From: a virus
Direction: 5' to 3' (one strand)
Virus record (IMG/VR): IMGVR_UViG_3300025809_000085
Span: 1 to 29,935 of that record
Length of the DNA stretch: 29,935 nt
The notes beneath the pieces were generated by a model, which saw only the letters and a program-made list of their open reading frames with translations, did not search any database and was not told where the DNA came from. Below, one piece after another: positions 12,936 through 21,619 of this stretch. The position numbers and the translations under genes are program-made. The stretch's first letter is position 1; each line of letters opens with the position of its first letter.

Positions 12936-13149
12936 ATCAGGTTTTATTTTACCTGATATGGCAATTAAAAAAGAATGTATAGGTACTGTAATTGGTATAG
13001 GTCAATCTGTAGAAGAAATTAAAATTGGAGATGTTGTTCAATATACTGAACATTGTTTACCTACATCAATGAAACATAATGAGGAGGAACATTTACTTAT
13101 TCAAGAAGGAGATGTCTTTGCAATTTTAGTTGAAGTAGCGAATGTATAA
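12865..13149 (+). CDS. GroES-like co-chaperonin (Cpn10)
   Basis: 94 aa from the chosen ATG, close to the usual 95-97 aa. It shows the GroES fold pattern: IPVGKKLLIKQK at the start; the mobile-loop region AAETMTKSGFILP (18-30), where FIL matches the hydrophobic tripeptide that docks on GroEL; then GTVIGIGQSV, IKIGDVVQY and an EGDVFAILVE end. It probably works with the host GroEL to fold capsid or other phage proteins, as gp31 does in T4; no GroEL gene is in the window. An ATG at 12826 would add 13 poorly fitting residues. It lies just before TerL and overlaps it by 8 nt. Confidence 0.88.
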   Translation: MAQQVIPVGKKLLIKQKAAETMTKSGFILPDMAIKKECIGTVIGIGQSVEEIKIGDVVQYTEHCLPTSMKHNEEEHLLIQEGDVFAILVEVANV

Positions 13150-15328
13150 AACCGTTCCTACATATACAAATGGGCAATGGACAACAACTGAGTTTGAAAC
13201 AGAAGAATTATTTATAGAATACATATTATCTATATTTAAAGAACCCGGTTTATATGGCTTTTCTGATATAGCTTTTGAGTTTAATAAAGAAGCTAAATCA
13301 TTTAATACTCAAGGGTTTTATTGTAATGCTCCTTTTAGATCTAAAGATTTTACAAATTATTGGGAAGATCAAAAAAATAAATGTAGAAAAGGAGTAATAT
13401 ATAATGATAATGGTAAAAGTTTTTTTTTAACCAGAGATTATTACATGTGGTTAAACTTTTTACCAATTTTTGATAAAGAAGAAAAAAAGTATGGATTTGC
13501 AAAAGTAAGAGATGCTCAATATCACATGGCATTATATGAGTTATTAGCTGAGCTAAATAATCAGCATTCAGCAATACTTAAAAAACGTCAGATAGCTTCT
13601 TCTTATTTTCACATGGGTAAAATTATTAACACCTATTGGTTTGAAGAAGGTTCTATTTGTAAAGTTGGAGCATCACTAAAAGATTACATTAATGATAAAG
13701 GTTCTTGGAAGTTTTTAGATGAATACAAAACTTTTCTTAATGAGCACACCGCTTGGTATAGACCAAGCAATCCAGAAAAGGTATTATTGTGGCAACAACA
13801 AATAGAAGTTAAAGTAAACAATAGAAAAACAGCTAGAGGTTTAAAATCTAAAATCCAAGGGGCATCATTTGAAAAAAATGCAACAGCTGGTGTAGGGGGA
13901 CCTACCACTTATTTTTTCCATGAAGAAGCGGGTATTGCACCTAAGATGATGCAAACATATGAATACTTACGTCCCGCAATGTCTTCTGGTATGATGACAA
14001 CAGGTATGTTTATTGCAGCAGGATCGGTTGGAGATTTGCAACAGTGTAATCCCTTAAAGGATATGATACTAAATCCTAAAGCAAATGATATATATGCTGT
14101 AGAAACAAATCTAATGGACGCTGATGGTACAATTGGTATGGCAGGATTGTTTATTCCTGAACAGCATTCTATGCCACCTTATATTGACAAATATGGCAAC
14201 TCTTTAGTTGAAGAAGCCGTTAAAGCAATTATAGAAGAAAGATCAAGGTGGAAAAATGAATTAAATGGAGAGCAATATCAGTTAAGGATTTCACAAAAGC
14301 CTATGAATATTGCTGAGGCTTTTGCATACAGAAAAGAATCTATTTTTCCTCAAGGAATTTTAAGTAGACAGCAAAAGAGAATAGAGGAAAAAGAATACCC
14401 TTATGAGCTAATAGAACTAGACAGAAATGAGAAAGGAATATTTGCTAAAAGAACAAATAAACTTCCAATCAGTAAATTTCCTGTAGACAAAAAACAAATT
14501 GATAAAACAGGAACAGTTGTGGTATGGGAAAGACCAATTAAAAGTCCGGAGTTTGGAGCATATTATGCGTCTATTGATCCCGTGTCAGAAGGAAAGACAA
14601 CAACCTCTGATTCTTTATGTAGTATTTTTGTATATAAAAATGCAATGGAAGTTATAAGAACTACCGAATCCGGTGAAGTTGAACAATTTATTGAAAAAGA
14701 TAAAGTAGTGGCAGCCTGGTGTGGTAGATTTGATGACATAAATAAAACTCATGAAAGGTTAGAATTAATTATAGAATGGTACAATGCCTGGACATTAGTT
14801 GAAAATAACATATCTCTTTTTATTCAGCATATGATTGCTAGAAAAAAACAAAGATATTTAGTACCTAAACAACAAATTTTATTTTTAAAAGATATTGGAT
14901 CTAATAAAACGGTATATCAAGAATATGGATGGAAAAATACAGGAACTTTATTTAAGAGTCATTTAATATCTTATGCAATAGAATTTTTAAGGGAAGTAAC
15001 AAATGAGGAGACTGATATAAATGGTGTAGTAACAGATCAAACATTTGGTGTAGAAAGAATACCTGATCCAATGCTAATAAAAGAAATGTTAGCTTATTAT
15101 CCTGGGTTAAACGTAGATAGATTAGTTGCATTTGGTGCATTAATAGCATTTGTAAAAATACAACAGTCTAACAGAGGATATACTAAAAGACGTGAATCAG
15201 AGGGTAAATCTTTGGTAAACTCAGAAAATTTGTATAAATTAAAGTATAGTCCGTTTAAAAATATTGGGCGTAGTTCAACATCCAGAACTAGCAGGCCTAA
15301 TAGATCAGGATTTAAAAATATTAAATAG
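13142..15328 (+). CDS. Terminase large subunit (TerL)
   Basis: 728 aa. The packaging ATPase half has a deviant Walker A (LKKRQIASSY, 146-155), where K/R-rich and SS replace the usual GKS/T, a Walker B FFHEEA (258-263) with the catalytic Glu pair, and a coupling motif near FIAAGSVG (290-297). The nuclease half has the RNase-H-like acidic triad expected for TerL: D479 (in SIDPVSEG), E554 (LVENN) and D659 (NVDRLVAFGAL). The length suits large podoviruses of the crAss-like type. It cuts and pumps DNA at the portal. It overlaps groES by 8 nt and is 22 nt from the portal gene. The C-terminus is Ser/Arg/Asn-rich. Confidence 0.9.
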   Translation: MYKTVPTYTNGQWTTTEFETEELFIEYILSIFKEPGLYGFSDIAFEFNKEAKSFNTQGFYCNAPFRSKDFTNYWEDQKNKCRKGVIYNDNGKSFFLTRDYYMWLNFLPIFDKEEKKYGFAKVRDAQYHMALYELLAELNNQHSAILKKRQIASSYFHMGKIINTYWFEEGSICKVGASLKDYINDKGSWKFLDEYKTFLNEHTAWYRPSNPEKVLLWQQQIEVKVNNRKTARGLKSKIQGASFEKNATAGVGGPTTYFFHEEAGIAPKMMQTYEYLRPAMSSGMMTTGMFIAAGSVGDLQQCNPLKDMILNPKANDIYAVETNLMDADGTIGMAGLFIPEQHSMPPYIDKYGNSLVEEAVKAIIEERSRWKNELNGEQYQLRISQKPMNIAEAFAYRKESIFPQGILSRQQKRIEEKEYPYELIELDRNEKGIFAKRTNKLPISKFPVDKKQIDKTGTVVVWERPIKSPEFGAYYASIDPVSEGKTTTSDSLCSIFVYKNAMEVIRTTESGEVEQFIEKDKVVAAWCGRFDDINKTHERLELIIEWYNAWTLVENNISLFIQHMIARKKQRYLVPKQQILFLKDIGSNKTVYQEYGWKNTGTLFKSHLISYAIEFLREVTNEETDINGVVTDQTFGVERIPDPMLIKEMLAYYPGLNVDRLVAFGALIAFVKIQQSNRGYTKRRESEGKSLVNSENLYKLKYSPFKNIGRSSTSRTSRPNRSGFKNIK

Positions 15329-15350
15329 ATTCATCTAAATAAAATACGTA

Positions 15351-18107
15351 ATGAAAGTATTAAATGCAATGCAGTTAAAGAATGGTGCCAAGGCTGAAGG
15401 AGGCCCTACGTATTCAAGCTTAACACAACCAGTACAGTTTTTACCTTCTTCAGAAAAAACTGATGATTGGGCGGCATGGAATTTAGATTGGCTAGAACTA
15501 CAAGGTGTAGAATTTTTAAGATCAAATGCTAGAAGACTTTTAAAAAATTATAAGTTAGCAAAAGGTATTATTGATAAGTCTGATTATATAGTAGAAGAAG
15601 ACAATGATTATAAAGATATGATGGATGTTTTAACAAAGGAAAATGATTCTGCGTTAGAACTTAAGTTTTATCCAATTGTTCCAAATGTAATCAATGTATT
15701 AACTGGTGAATTTAGTAAACGTTATAACAAAGTACAATTTAGAGCTGTTGATGACAAATCATATAATGAAATGTTAGCTCTTAAAAAAACACAAATAGAA
15801 GACACTTTATTAGCTGATGCAGAAATGCAATTAGTTCAAAAAATGATAGAAGCTGGAATGGATCCAGCATCTGAAGAAGCACAACAACAACTATCACCTG
15901 AAAATTTAAAAACACTTCCTGAGATAGAAGACTATTTTAGCAAGTCTTACAGAAGTAGTATAGAAGAATGGGCAACTCACCAGTTAAATGTGGATGAGGA
16001 AAGATTTAAAATGCATGAGCTAGAAGAAAGAGGGTTTCGTGATATGCTTATTTCTGATAGAGAGTTTTGGCATTTCCGCATGTTAGAGGATGACTATGAT
16101 GTAGAGTTATGGAATCCAGTATTAACATTTTATCAAAAATCACCAGATCAAAGATATATAGCTGACTCTAACTATGTAGGTAAAGTTGACCTAATGACCG
16201 TATCTGATGTAGTAGATAAGTATGGTTATTTAATGGATGAAAAACAACTATCATCTTTACAAAGAATATACCCAGCACGTTCTGCACAATATCAAGTTAA
16301 TGGTTATCAAAATGATGGATCATATTATGATGCTACAAGATCTCATGAGTGGAATACAAATATGCCAGGCTTAGCATACAGACAGTATACAAGTAATTAC
16401 ATGGCAGATCCAGTAAAAGGAGGAGATATACTTACTCAAATACTTTCTCAAAGTGAAGATCTTGAACAATGGGGAGATGGTAACTTAATGAGAGTATCTA
16501 CAATTTATTGGAAGACTCAAAGAAAAGTAGGTCACTTAACTAAAATAGAATTTGATGGTGAAGTAACTCAAGAAATAATAGATGAATCATTTAAAATAAC
16601 TGAAAAACCAGTTTATGATACATCAATATTTAAGAACAAATCTAAAGATACATTACTTCAAGGTGAACATGTTGAATGGATTTGGATAAATGAAACATGG
16701 GGTGGAGTAAAAATTGGCCCTAATGTACCTGCCATGTGGAGAACTACAATGGATGACAATGTTAACCCTATATATCTAGGTATTAATAGAGATAAACCAG
16801 GTAGATTACCTTTTCAATTTAAAGGTGAAAATTCTTTGTATGGTTGTAAACTACCCGTAGAGGGTAGAGTATTTTCTGATAGAAATACTAGATCAACATC
16901 TTTAGTAGATTTAATGAAAGCTTATCAAGTTGGATACAACATGGTTAATAACCAGATTGCGGACATTTTAATAGATGAATTAGGAACAGTAATAATGTTT
17001 GATCAGAATGCTTTACCACGTCACTCAATGGGAGAAGATTGGGGTAAAAACAATTATGCTAAAGCATATACTGCTATGAAAGATTTTAGCATGTTACCTT
17101 TGGATACATCTATTACTAATACAGAAAATGCTACAAACTTTAATCACTATCAGACTCTAAACATGGAGCAGACTAGCAGATTAATGTCTAGAATACAATT
17201 AGCAAATTACTTTAAACAACAATGTTTTGATTCTATTGGTATTAATCCACAACGATTAGGTGGAGCTGTATCTGCAGAAACTGCAACAGGTGTAGTAAAT
17301 GCTATGCAACAATCATATGCACAAACAGAAATATATTTTGTACAACATTCAGATCATTTAATGCCTAGAGTGCATCAAATGAGAACTGACCTAGCTCAGT
17401 ATTATAATAGTACTAATCCAAGTCTTAGATTATCTTACATCTCTACAGAGGCTCAGAAGGTAAATTTTACTATGAATGGTACTGATCTATTACTTAGAGA
17501 TTTTAATGTATTTGCAACTACTAAAACTAATCACAGAGCGGTTTTAGAACAACTCAAGCAAATGGCATTAACTAACAATACTACAGGAGCATCAATTTAT
17601 GAGCTTGGTAATATTGTTAAAGCTGATTCAATATCTGAAATAACAGATATCTTAAAAGACTCAGAAAACAGACTTGAGCAACAAAGAACTCAAGATATGC
17701 AGCAACAACGTCAAATGCAAGAACAACAACTTAAAGCTAAAGCACAAGAAGATCAGCAAAAGCTTCAGGTTGAGATGCAAGAAAACGCCAAAGACAGACA
17801 AAATGATATTACTATTGCTGAGATTAGATCCGCAGGTTTTGGAGCACAAGTAGATATAAATCAAAATCAAGTATCTGATTATCAAGATGCAATGAAAGAT
17901 ATTAGAGAAACTACAAGGTTCCAAGAACAAACAAATCTTAAGCGTGATGAGATGGCAATGAAAGGTAGTATGGAATCTGCAAGACTTCAAGTTGAAAGAG
18001 AAAAAATTGCAGCAACAAGAGATGTTGCAAACAAAGATCTACAAATTGCAAGAACTAATAAAAATCAATACGATGTTAAAGATTCTAAAAAATCTGATAA
18101 GAAATAA
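15351..18107 (+). CDS. Portal protein
   Basis: 918 aa, placed right after TerL. It forms the dodecameric DNA gate of the head. The N-terminal and central regions have the mixed alpha/beta pattern and many aromatic residues seen in portals (including FYPIVPNVINVLTGEF near 105-120 and NPQRLGGAVSAETATGVVNA about 640-660, a helix typical of the portal stem). The last ~170 residues are a Gln/Glu/Lys/Asp-rich coiled coil (MQQQRQMQEQQLKAKAQEDQ and on) that may form a barrel or bind the ejection proteins. It is longer than most portals, as in crAss-like podoviruses. Call based on position, length and composition. Confidence 0.85.
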   Translation: MKVLNAMQLKNGAKAEGGPTYSSLTQPVQFLPSSEKTDDWAAWNLDWLELQGVEFLRSNARRLLKNYKLAKGIIDKSDYIVEEDNDYKDMMDVLTKENDSALELKFYPIVPNVINVLTGEFSKRYNKVQFRAVDDKSYNEMLALKKTQIEDTLLADAEMQLVQKMIEAGMDPASEEAQQQLSPENLKTLPEIEDYFSKSYRSSIEEWATHQLNVDEERFKMHELEERGFRDMLISDREFWHFRMLEDDYDVELWNPVLTFYQKSPDQRYIADSNYVGKVDLMTVSDVVDKYGYLMDEKQLSSLQRIYPARSAQYQVNGYQNDGSYYDATRSHEWNTNMPGLAYRQYTSNYMADPVKGGDILTQILSQSEDLEQWGDGNLMRVSTIYWKTQRKVGHLTKIEFDGEVTQEIIDESFKITEKPVYDTSIFKNKSKDTLLQGEHVEWIWINETWGGVKIGPNVPAMWRTTMDDNVNPIYLGINRDKPGRLPFQFKGENSLYGCKLPVEGRVFSDRNTRSTSLVDLMKAYQVGYNMVNNQIADILIDELGTVIMFDQNALPRHSMGEDWGKNNYAKAYTAMKDFSMLPLDTSITNTENATNFNHYQTLNMEQTSRLMSRIQLANYFKQQCFDSIGINPQRLGGAVSAETATGVVNAMQQSYAQTEIYFVQHSDHLMPRVHQMRTDLAQYYNSTNPSLRLSYISTEAQKVNFTMNGTDLLLRDFNVFATTKTNHRAVLEQLKQMALTNNTTGASIYELGNIVKADSISEITDILKDSENRLEQQRTQDMQQQRQMQEQQLKAKAQEDQQKLQVEMQENAKDRQNDITIAEIRSAGFGAQVDINQNQVSDYQDAMKDIRETTRFQEQTNLKRDEMAMKGSMESARLQVEREKIAATRDVANKDLQIARTNKNQYDVKDSKKSDKK

Positions 18108-18112
18108 TTGAC

Positions 18113-18124
18113 GTTAGCTATATA
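18113..18124 (+). promoter_or_regulatory. GTTAGCTATATA element, copy 3
   Basis: ACGTTAGCTATATA (18111-18124) begins 4 nt after the portal stop. It matches the minus-strand copy at 3879 over 14 bases and the copy at 5959 over 12. The next gene starts at 18236. Confidence 0.4.
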
Positions 18125-18125
18125 C

Positions 18126-18141
18126 TGCAAAAAACTTTGCA
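18126..18141 (+). repeat. Short hairpin after portal
   Basis: TGCAAA-AAAC-TTTGCA: a perfect 6-bp stem with a 4-nt loop, followed by TAAATG. It may mark the end of the portal transcript or help stabilise its 3' end. No T-run follows, so termination is uncertain. Confidence 0.4.
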
Positions 18142-18151
18142 TAAATGTAAA

Positions 18152-18195
18152 ATAATAAAAGTTTATCTATTGTAGTATAGCTAAACTTTTATTAT
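18152..18195. repeat. Long 14-bp inverted repeat between portal and scaffold genes
   Basis: ATAATAAAAGTTTA (18152-18165) and TAAACTTTTATTAT (18182-18195) are perfect inverted repeats over 14 bases. The 16-base loop can extend the stem with CTAT/ATAG. It is A/T-rich with T-runs on each strand, so it could be a bidirectional terminator or RNA processing site. A candidate promoter (18196) follows directly. Confidence 0.65.
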
Positions 18196-18208
18196 ATTGT
18201 ATATATAA
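18196..18208 (+). promoter_or_regulatory. Candidate promoter motif, copy 3
   Basis: ATTGTATATATAA lies immediately after the 14-bp inverted repeat and 28 nt before the scaffold ATG (18236). It matches the shared TTGTATAT core. This is the weakest copy because it lacks the TTTTG run. A TTAAAACCA leader element follows at 18219. Confidence 0.4.
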
Positions 18209-18235
18209 GTACTAAATATTAAAACCAACAATATT

Positions 18236-19561
18236 ATGAATACAAAAGAAGCTGCTGTGAATAGCAATGTAGAAACATTAGATATTAACTTAGATGAGAT
18301 CTTTAACGGTGCTCCAAGTGCTGGTGATGTAACATTACCTGAAGAAAGTAAATCTAAAACTAATATTTTATCTGGATTAAATAAAAAAGCTGATTTTTCA
18401 TTTGCAGATGTAGATGAAGATGGTGTAGATGATCTAAGTAAAAAAGAACCTGCGAAAGCAGAAACTGAAGAGACTAAAGATTTAGAAGATGCTTTGCCAG
18501 AAGCTAAAGAAGAAGTAAAAGAAAAAAAAGAAACAAAAGAAGTAGAATCAGCTAATGATATTTTAGATGCATTAGATGATGAGACTGAGGAAGATGTAGA
18601 GAAGAAAGAAAAAAGAGGTAGAAAGTCTATTAATGGTATATCTGATGTATTCAGTAAACTTATTAAAGATGACAAGATTGTACCTTTTGATGACGAGAAA
18701 TCATTGGAAGATTACACTGCAAAAGATTGGGAAGAATTAATTGAAGCTAATTTAGAAGAAAAAGCTAATCAAGTAAGACGTGAAACTCCTAAACAGTTTT
18801 TTGCAAGTTTACCAGAAGAATTACAAATTGCTGCAAGATATGTTGCAGATGGAGGAACAGATATTAAAGGTTTATTTAATACTTTAGGTAGTGTTGAAGA
18901 AACAAAACAATTAAGTCTAAAATCTGAATCAGATCAAGAAACAATTATTAAAGAATATTTAGGTGCAACCGGATATGGAACATCAGATGAAATAGCTGAG
19001 GAAATAGAAATCTGGAAAGACTTAGGTAAGCTTGAAAAGCAAGCTGCTAAGTTTAAACCTAAGTTAGATAAGATGCAAGAAAAAATTGTTGTTAAAAAGC
19101 TTGAAGAACAAGATTTAAAAAAGAAACAACAAGAACAAGCATCTAAAAAATATATGTCAAGTGTGTATGAAACACTTAAAGAAGGTACTTTGGGAGATAT
19201 CAAAGTAGACAGAAAGACTCAAGCCATGTTATATAATGGTTTAGTACAACCTAGTTATCCTTCAGTAAGTGGTAAGAATACAAACTTGTTAGGGCACTTA
19301 TTAGAAAAGTATCAATTTGTTGAACCAAATTATACATTAATTTCTGAAGCATTATGGTTACTTCAAGATCCTGAAGGATATAAAGCAAAAATAATGGATA
19401 AGGGAGCTCAAAAAAGTGTTGAACAAACTGTAAGAAAATTAAAAACTGCAGCAGCTAGTAATAGTTCAGCATCATTGGGAATACAAGAAAAAGAAAATAC
19501 TAAAAGAAAACCAGCAGGAAAAAAATTACCAAGAACCAACAACATTTTCAAACGAATTTAA
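18236..19561 (+). CDS. Acidic scaffold-like head-assembly protein
   Basis: 441 aa, very acidic in the first ~135 residues (runs such as LPEAKEEVKEKKETKEVESA) and then mixed with coiled-coil stretches; the C-terminus is basic (NTKRKPAGKKLPRTNNIFKR). An acidic, helical protein encoded between portal and major capsid protein is the expected place and build of a phage scaffolding protein, whose basic tail commonly docks on the capsid. No protease motif is readable. Function inferred from position and composition. The leader has TTAAAACCA (18219-18227) and a candidate promoter. Confidence 0.75.
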   Translation: MNTKEAAVNSNVETLDINLDEIFNGAPSAGDVTLPEESKSKTNILSGLNKKADFSFADVDEDGVDDLSKKEPAKAETEETKDLEDALPEAKEEVKEKKETKEVESANDILDALDDETEEDVEKKEKRGRKSINGISDVFSKLIKDDKIVPFDDEKSLEDYTAKDWEELIEANLEEKANQVRRETPKQFFASLPEELQIAARYVADGGTDIKGLFNTLGSVEETKQLSLKSESDQETIIKEYLGATGYGTSDEIAEEIEIWKDLGKLEKQAAKFKPKLDKMQEKIVVKKLEEQDLKKKQQEQASKKYMSSVYETLKEGTLGDIKVDRKTQAMLYNGLVQPSYPSVSGKNTNLLGHLLEKYQFVEPNYTLISEALWLLQDPEGYKAKIMDKGAQKSVEQTVRKLKTAAASNSSASLGIQEKENTKRKPAGKKLPRTNNIFKRI

Positions 19562-19614
19562 TTAAACAATTAAATATAAACAATAATTATTAACAACAAA
19601 AACAAGTAAAAATT

Positions 19615-21234
19615 ATGGCAACTCCAGTATTAAATAATGGGATTTTCCTAAGAGATACAAGCTACAAGGCTAGTTCTCATGTTGATTCTTACCACCTAAC
19701 ACAGATGCTCGGTAACGCTGAGCCTATGGATATGGGACCAGTTGATCTTTGGGCTATGACCCAAAAGGTAGAAATGCCTTTGTATCAAATGGCATCATTT
19801 GGAGGAAAGAATACTATCATGGTGGACAATGCACGTGGTGAGTACAAATGGCAAACTCCTATTGCACAAGACCTACCTTATATCATTGCTGATATAGAGG
19901 CGGCTAACACAAGTAAAGGTGTAGATGGTACAACTTTTAAAATTAAAATTTCCAAAAGAACTTTTGGTCATGGTGATATTATCACTTATGATAAGTACAA
20001 TGGATTAGAACTTTACATCACAGCTGATGATATTATCCCAGCAGGTGACGGTTTTATTTACACTGTTCAATTGGTAAACAACAACAACGCAGCTAGCTTA
20101 GACAATAAGTATTTAGCTAAAGGTACAAAGTTCTTCAGAAAAGGTTCTGCAAGAGGTGAGTATGGAGAGCGTTTTTCTGACATTGAAACAGGATCTGGTT
20201 TCCGTGAATTCTACAATTTTGTAGGTGGAGCAGAAGCACATGTACATTATTCTATTTCTAGCCGTGCTGATCTTATGATCAAAGGTGGTTTGAATGCTGA
20301 TGGTACTGTACCAGTAACTGAGATTTGGAGAAACTTTAACACTGATCCTAACAATCCATCAGTACCTAGTATTGAAGGACTTGTAGCAAACATGGGTAAA
20401 GCAGGAGCTAGAGAAGCATTTGAAAATGGAACTCTTACAAGAACTTTCATTACAAATATGGAAGCAGCTCACTTATCTAAAATTGCAACGGATATTGAAA
20501 CTTACCTAATGTGGGGTAAAGGTGGTAGAATTAAGCAAGATGGACCGGATGATATTAGATTATCTGTAGGTTTATGGGCACAGTTAGATAACTCTTTCAA
20601 AAGAGTATATAACAAGTCTTCATTTACTCTTGACATGTTTAAGTCTGAACTTTACAACTTCTATCAAGGTAAAGTTGAATTTAAAGGGCCAGACCCACAA
20701 AGATCACTTGTTGTACAAACAGGTATTGCAGGAATGCAGTTGATCAACAAAGCTATTGCTGATGAAGTATATGGTTCAGGTCTAGTTCAAAATGCATCAG
20801 ATATCGGAGCTGTTAAAGGTTCAGGTATGGATTTAGATTATGGTTTTGCTTACACAAGCTTTACTATTCCTTTCTTAGCTAACGTTAAGTTTGTATTGAA
20901 TCCTGCATTTGATAATTTAAATACTAATGACATTGAGAATCCATTAATTGATGGACGTCCTCTAAGTTCTTATAGCTTTATTATCTTTGATGTAACAGAT
21001 GAAGGAAATGACAACATTCACTTGTTGAAACTTTCTTGGGATAATCAACTTAAGTGGTTCTACCAAAATGGTACTATGGACTACATGGGAAGAACTCAAG
21101 GTTTTGCTTCTACTGGAAACTTCAATGGTTACCGAGTTATGATGACTCAAACGATGCCAGCTATTTGGGTTAAGGATCCAACTAAAGTTCTTAAAATTGT
21201 AATGAGAAACCCTGTTACAGGAGGATCATTCTAG
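19615..21234 (+). CDS. Major capsid protein
   Basis: 539 aa, neutral, without cysteine, starting MATPVLNNGIFLRDTSYKAS. It has the mixed alpha/beta build of HK97-fold capsid proteins: an N-terminal region to ~90, a beta-rich P/A-domain core, and a long helical segment around KSELYNFYQGKVEFKGPDPQ (about 343-362). It is the largest gene of the head cluster after portal, lies directly behind the scaffold-like gene (53-nt gap), and is followed by a strong terminator, as expected for the most abundant virion protein. Call rests on position, size and composition; no motif alone proves it. Confidence 0.82.
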   Translation: MATPVLNNGIFLRDTSYKASSHVDSYHLTQMLGNAEPMDMGPVDLWAMTQKVEMPLYQMASFGGKNTIMVDNARGEYKWQTPIAQDLPYIIADIEAANTSKGVDGTTFKIKISKRTFGHGDIITYDKYNGLELYITADDIIPAGDGFIYTVQLVNNNNAASLDNKYLAKGTKFFRKGSARGEYGERFSDIETGSGFREFYNFVGGAEAHVHYSISSRADLMIKGGLNADGTVPVTEIWRNFNTDPNNPSVPSIEGLVANMGKAGAREAFENGTLTRTFITNMEAAHLSKIATDIETYLMWGKGGRIKQDGPDDIRLSVGLWAQLDNSFKRVYNKSSFTLDMFKSELYNFYQGKVEFKGPDPQRSLVVQTGIAGMQLINKAIADEVYGSGLVQNASDIGAVKGSGMDLDYGFAYTSFTIPFLANVKFVLNPAFDNLNTNDIENPLIDGRPLSSYSFIIFDVTDEGNDNIHLLKLSWDNQLKWFYQNGTMDYMGRTQGFASTGNFNGYRVMMTQTMPAIWVKDPTKVLKIVMRNPVTGGSF

Positions 21235-21246
21235 AACTAAATAATT

Positions 21247-21282
21247 AAAGGGGAGGGGTTAATCTTCCTCCCTTTTTATTTT
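21247..21282 (+). terminator. Rho-independent terminator after the capsid gene
   Basis: AAAGGGGAGG (21247-21256) pairs with CCTCCCTTTT (21267-21276) with one G-U pair, closing a 10-nt loop, and is followed by TTATTTT. This is a good intrinsic terminator 12 nt past the MCP stop. Confidence 0.88.
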
Positions 21283-21302
21283 AATCTTTAAAACAAATAA
21301 TT

Positions 21303-21497
21303 ATGGGACTAGATATAAAGTTAGCAAATAAAACATATGAATTTTCAAATTCAAGTGTGTCTAAAATAATCTCTTCAAAATCAGTTGGGAAAGATATATT
21401 AGTCAGAGACTATGCAGATAATGCAGCAGCAGTTGCAGCAGGATTAGTTAAAGGTGATCTATATCATTCCACAGGAGATTTGAAGGTTGTAGTATAA
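21303..21497 (+). CDS. Small virion-associated-type protein
   Basis: 64 aa. The second half DYADNAAAVAAGLVKGDLYH and ...STGDLKVVV is a pattern I recognise from short phage proteins that follow capsid or fibre genes (DNAAA.AAGL..GD.Y...G.L.VV); it often caps larger structural proteins. It probably adds to the head or fibre. It lies between the MCP terminator and two hairpins, so it may be expressed as a separate small unit by readthrough or from an unseen promoter. Confidence 0.7.
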   Translation: MGLDIKLANKTYEFSNSSVSKIISSKSVGKDILVRDYADNAAAVAAGLVKGDLYHSTGDLKVVV

Positions 21498-21514
21498 TAA
21501 AAGTCAAAAACTTT

Positions 21515-21535
21515 AGCAAGATTAAACATCTTGCT
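21515..21535 (+). terminator. 8-bp hairpin, weak terminator or processing site
   Basis: AGCAAGAT-TAAAC-ATCTTGCT is a perfect 8-bp stem with a 5-nt loop, 17 nt after the 64-aa gene. No T-run follows directly (TTAGAAATT), so it is a weak terminator or a stabiliser. A second inverted repeat GTACAT/ATGTAC lies at 21560-21576. Confidence 0.5.
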
Positions 21536-21582
21536 TTAGAAATTATTAATATATAAAATGTACATTAAATATGTACCTTTGA

Positions 21583-21600
21583 TTTTGTTAAATTATTAAT
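21583..21600 (+). promoter_or_regulatory. Candidate promoter motif, copy 4
   Basis: TTTTGTTAAATTATTAAT resembles the copies at 23371 and 25111 with one extra base. It is 20 nt before the ATG at 21620. A TTAAAACCA element overlaps the gap at 21602-21610. Confidence 0.4.
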
Positions 21601-21619
21601 TTTAAAACCAAAAAAAACA

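Noticed and set aside
18181-18675. 164-aa minus-strand frame rich in Ser/Leu/Phe
   Set aside because: It is the antisense of the acidic scaffold-like gene; Glu/Asp/Lys codons read backward give this Ser/Phe/Leu pattern.
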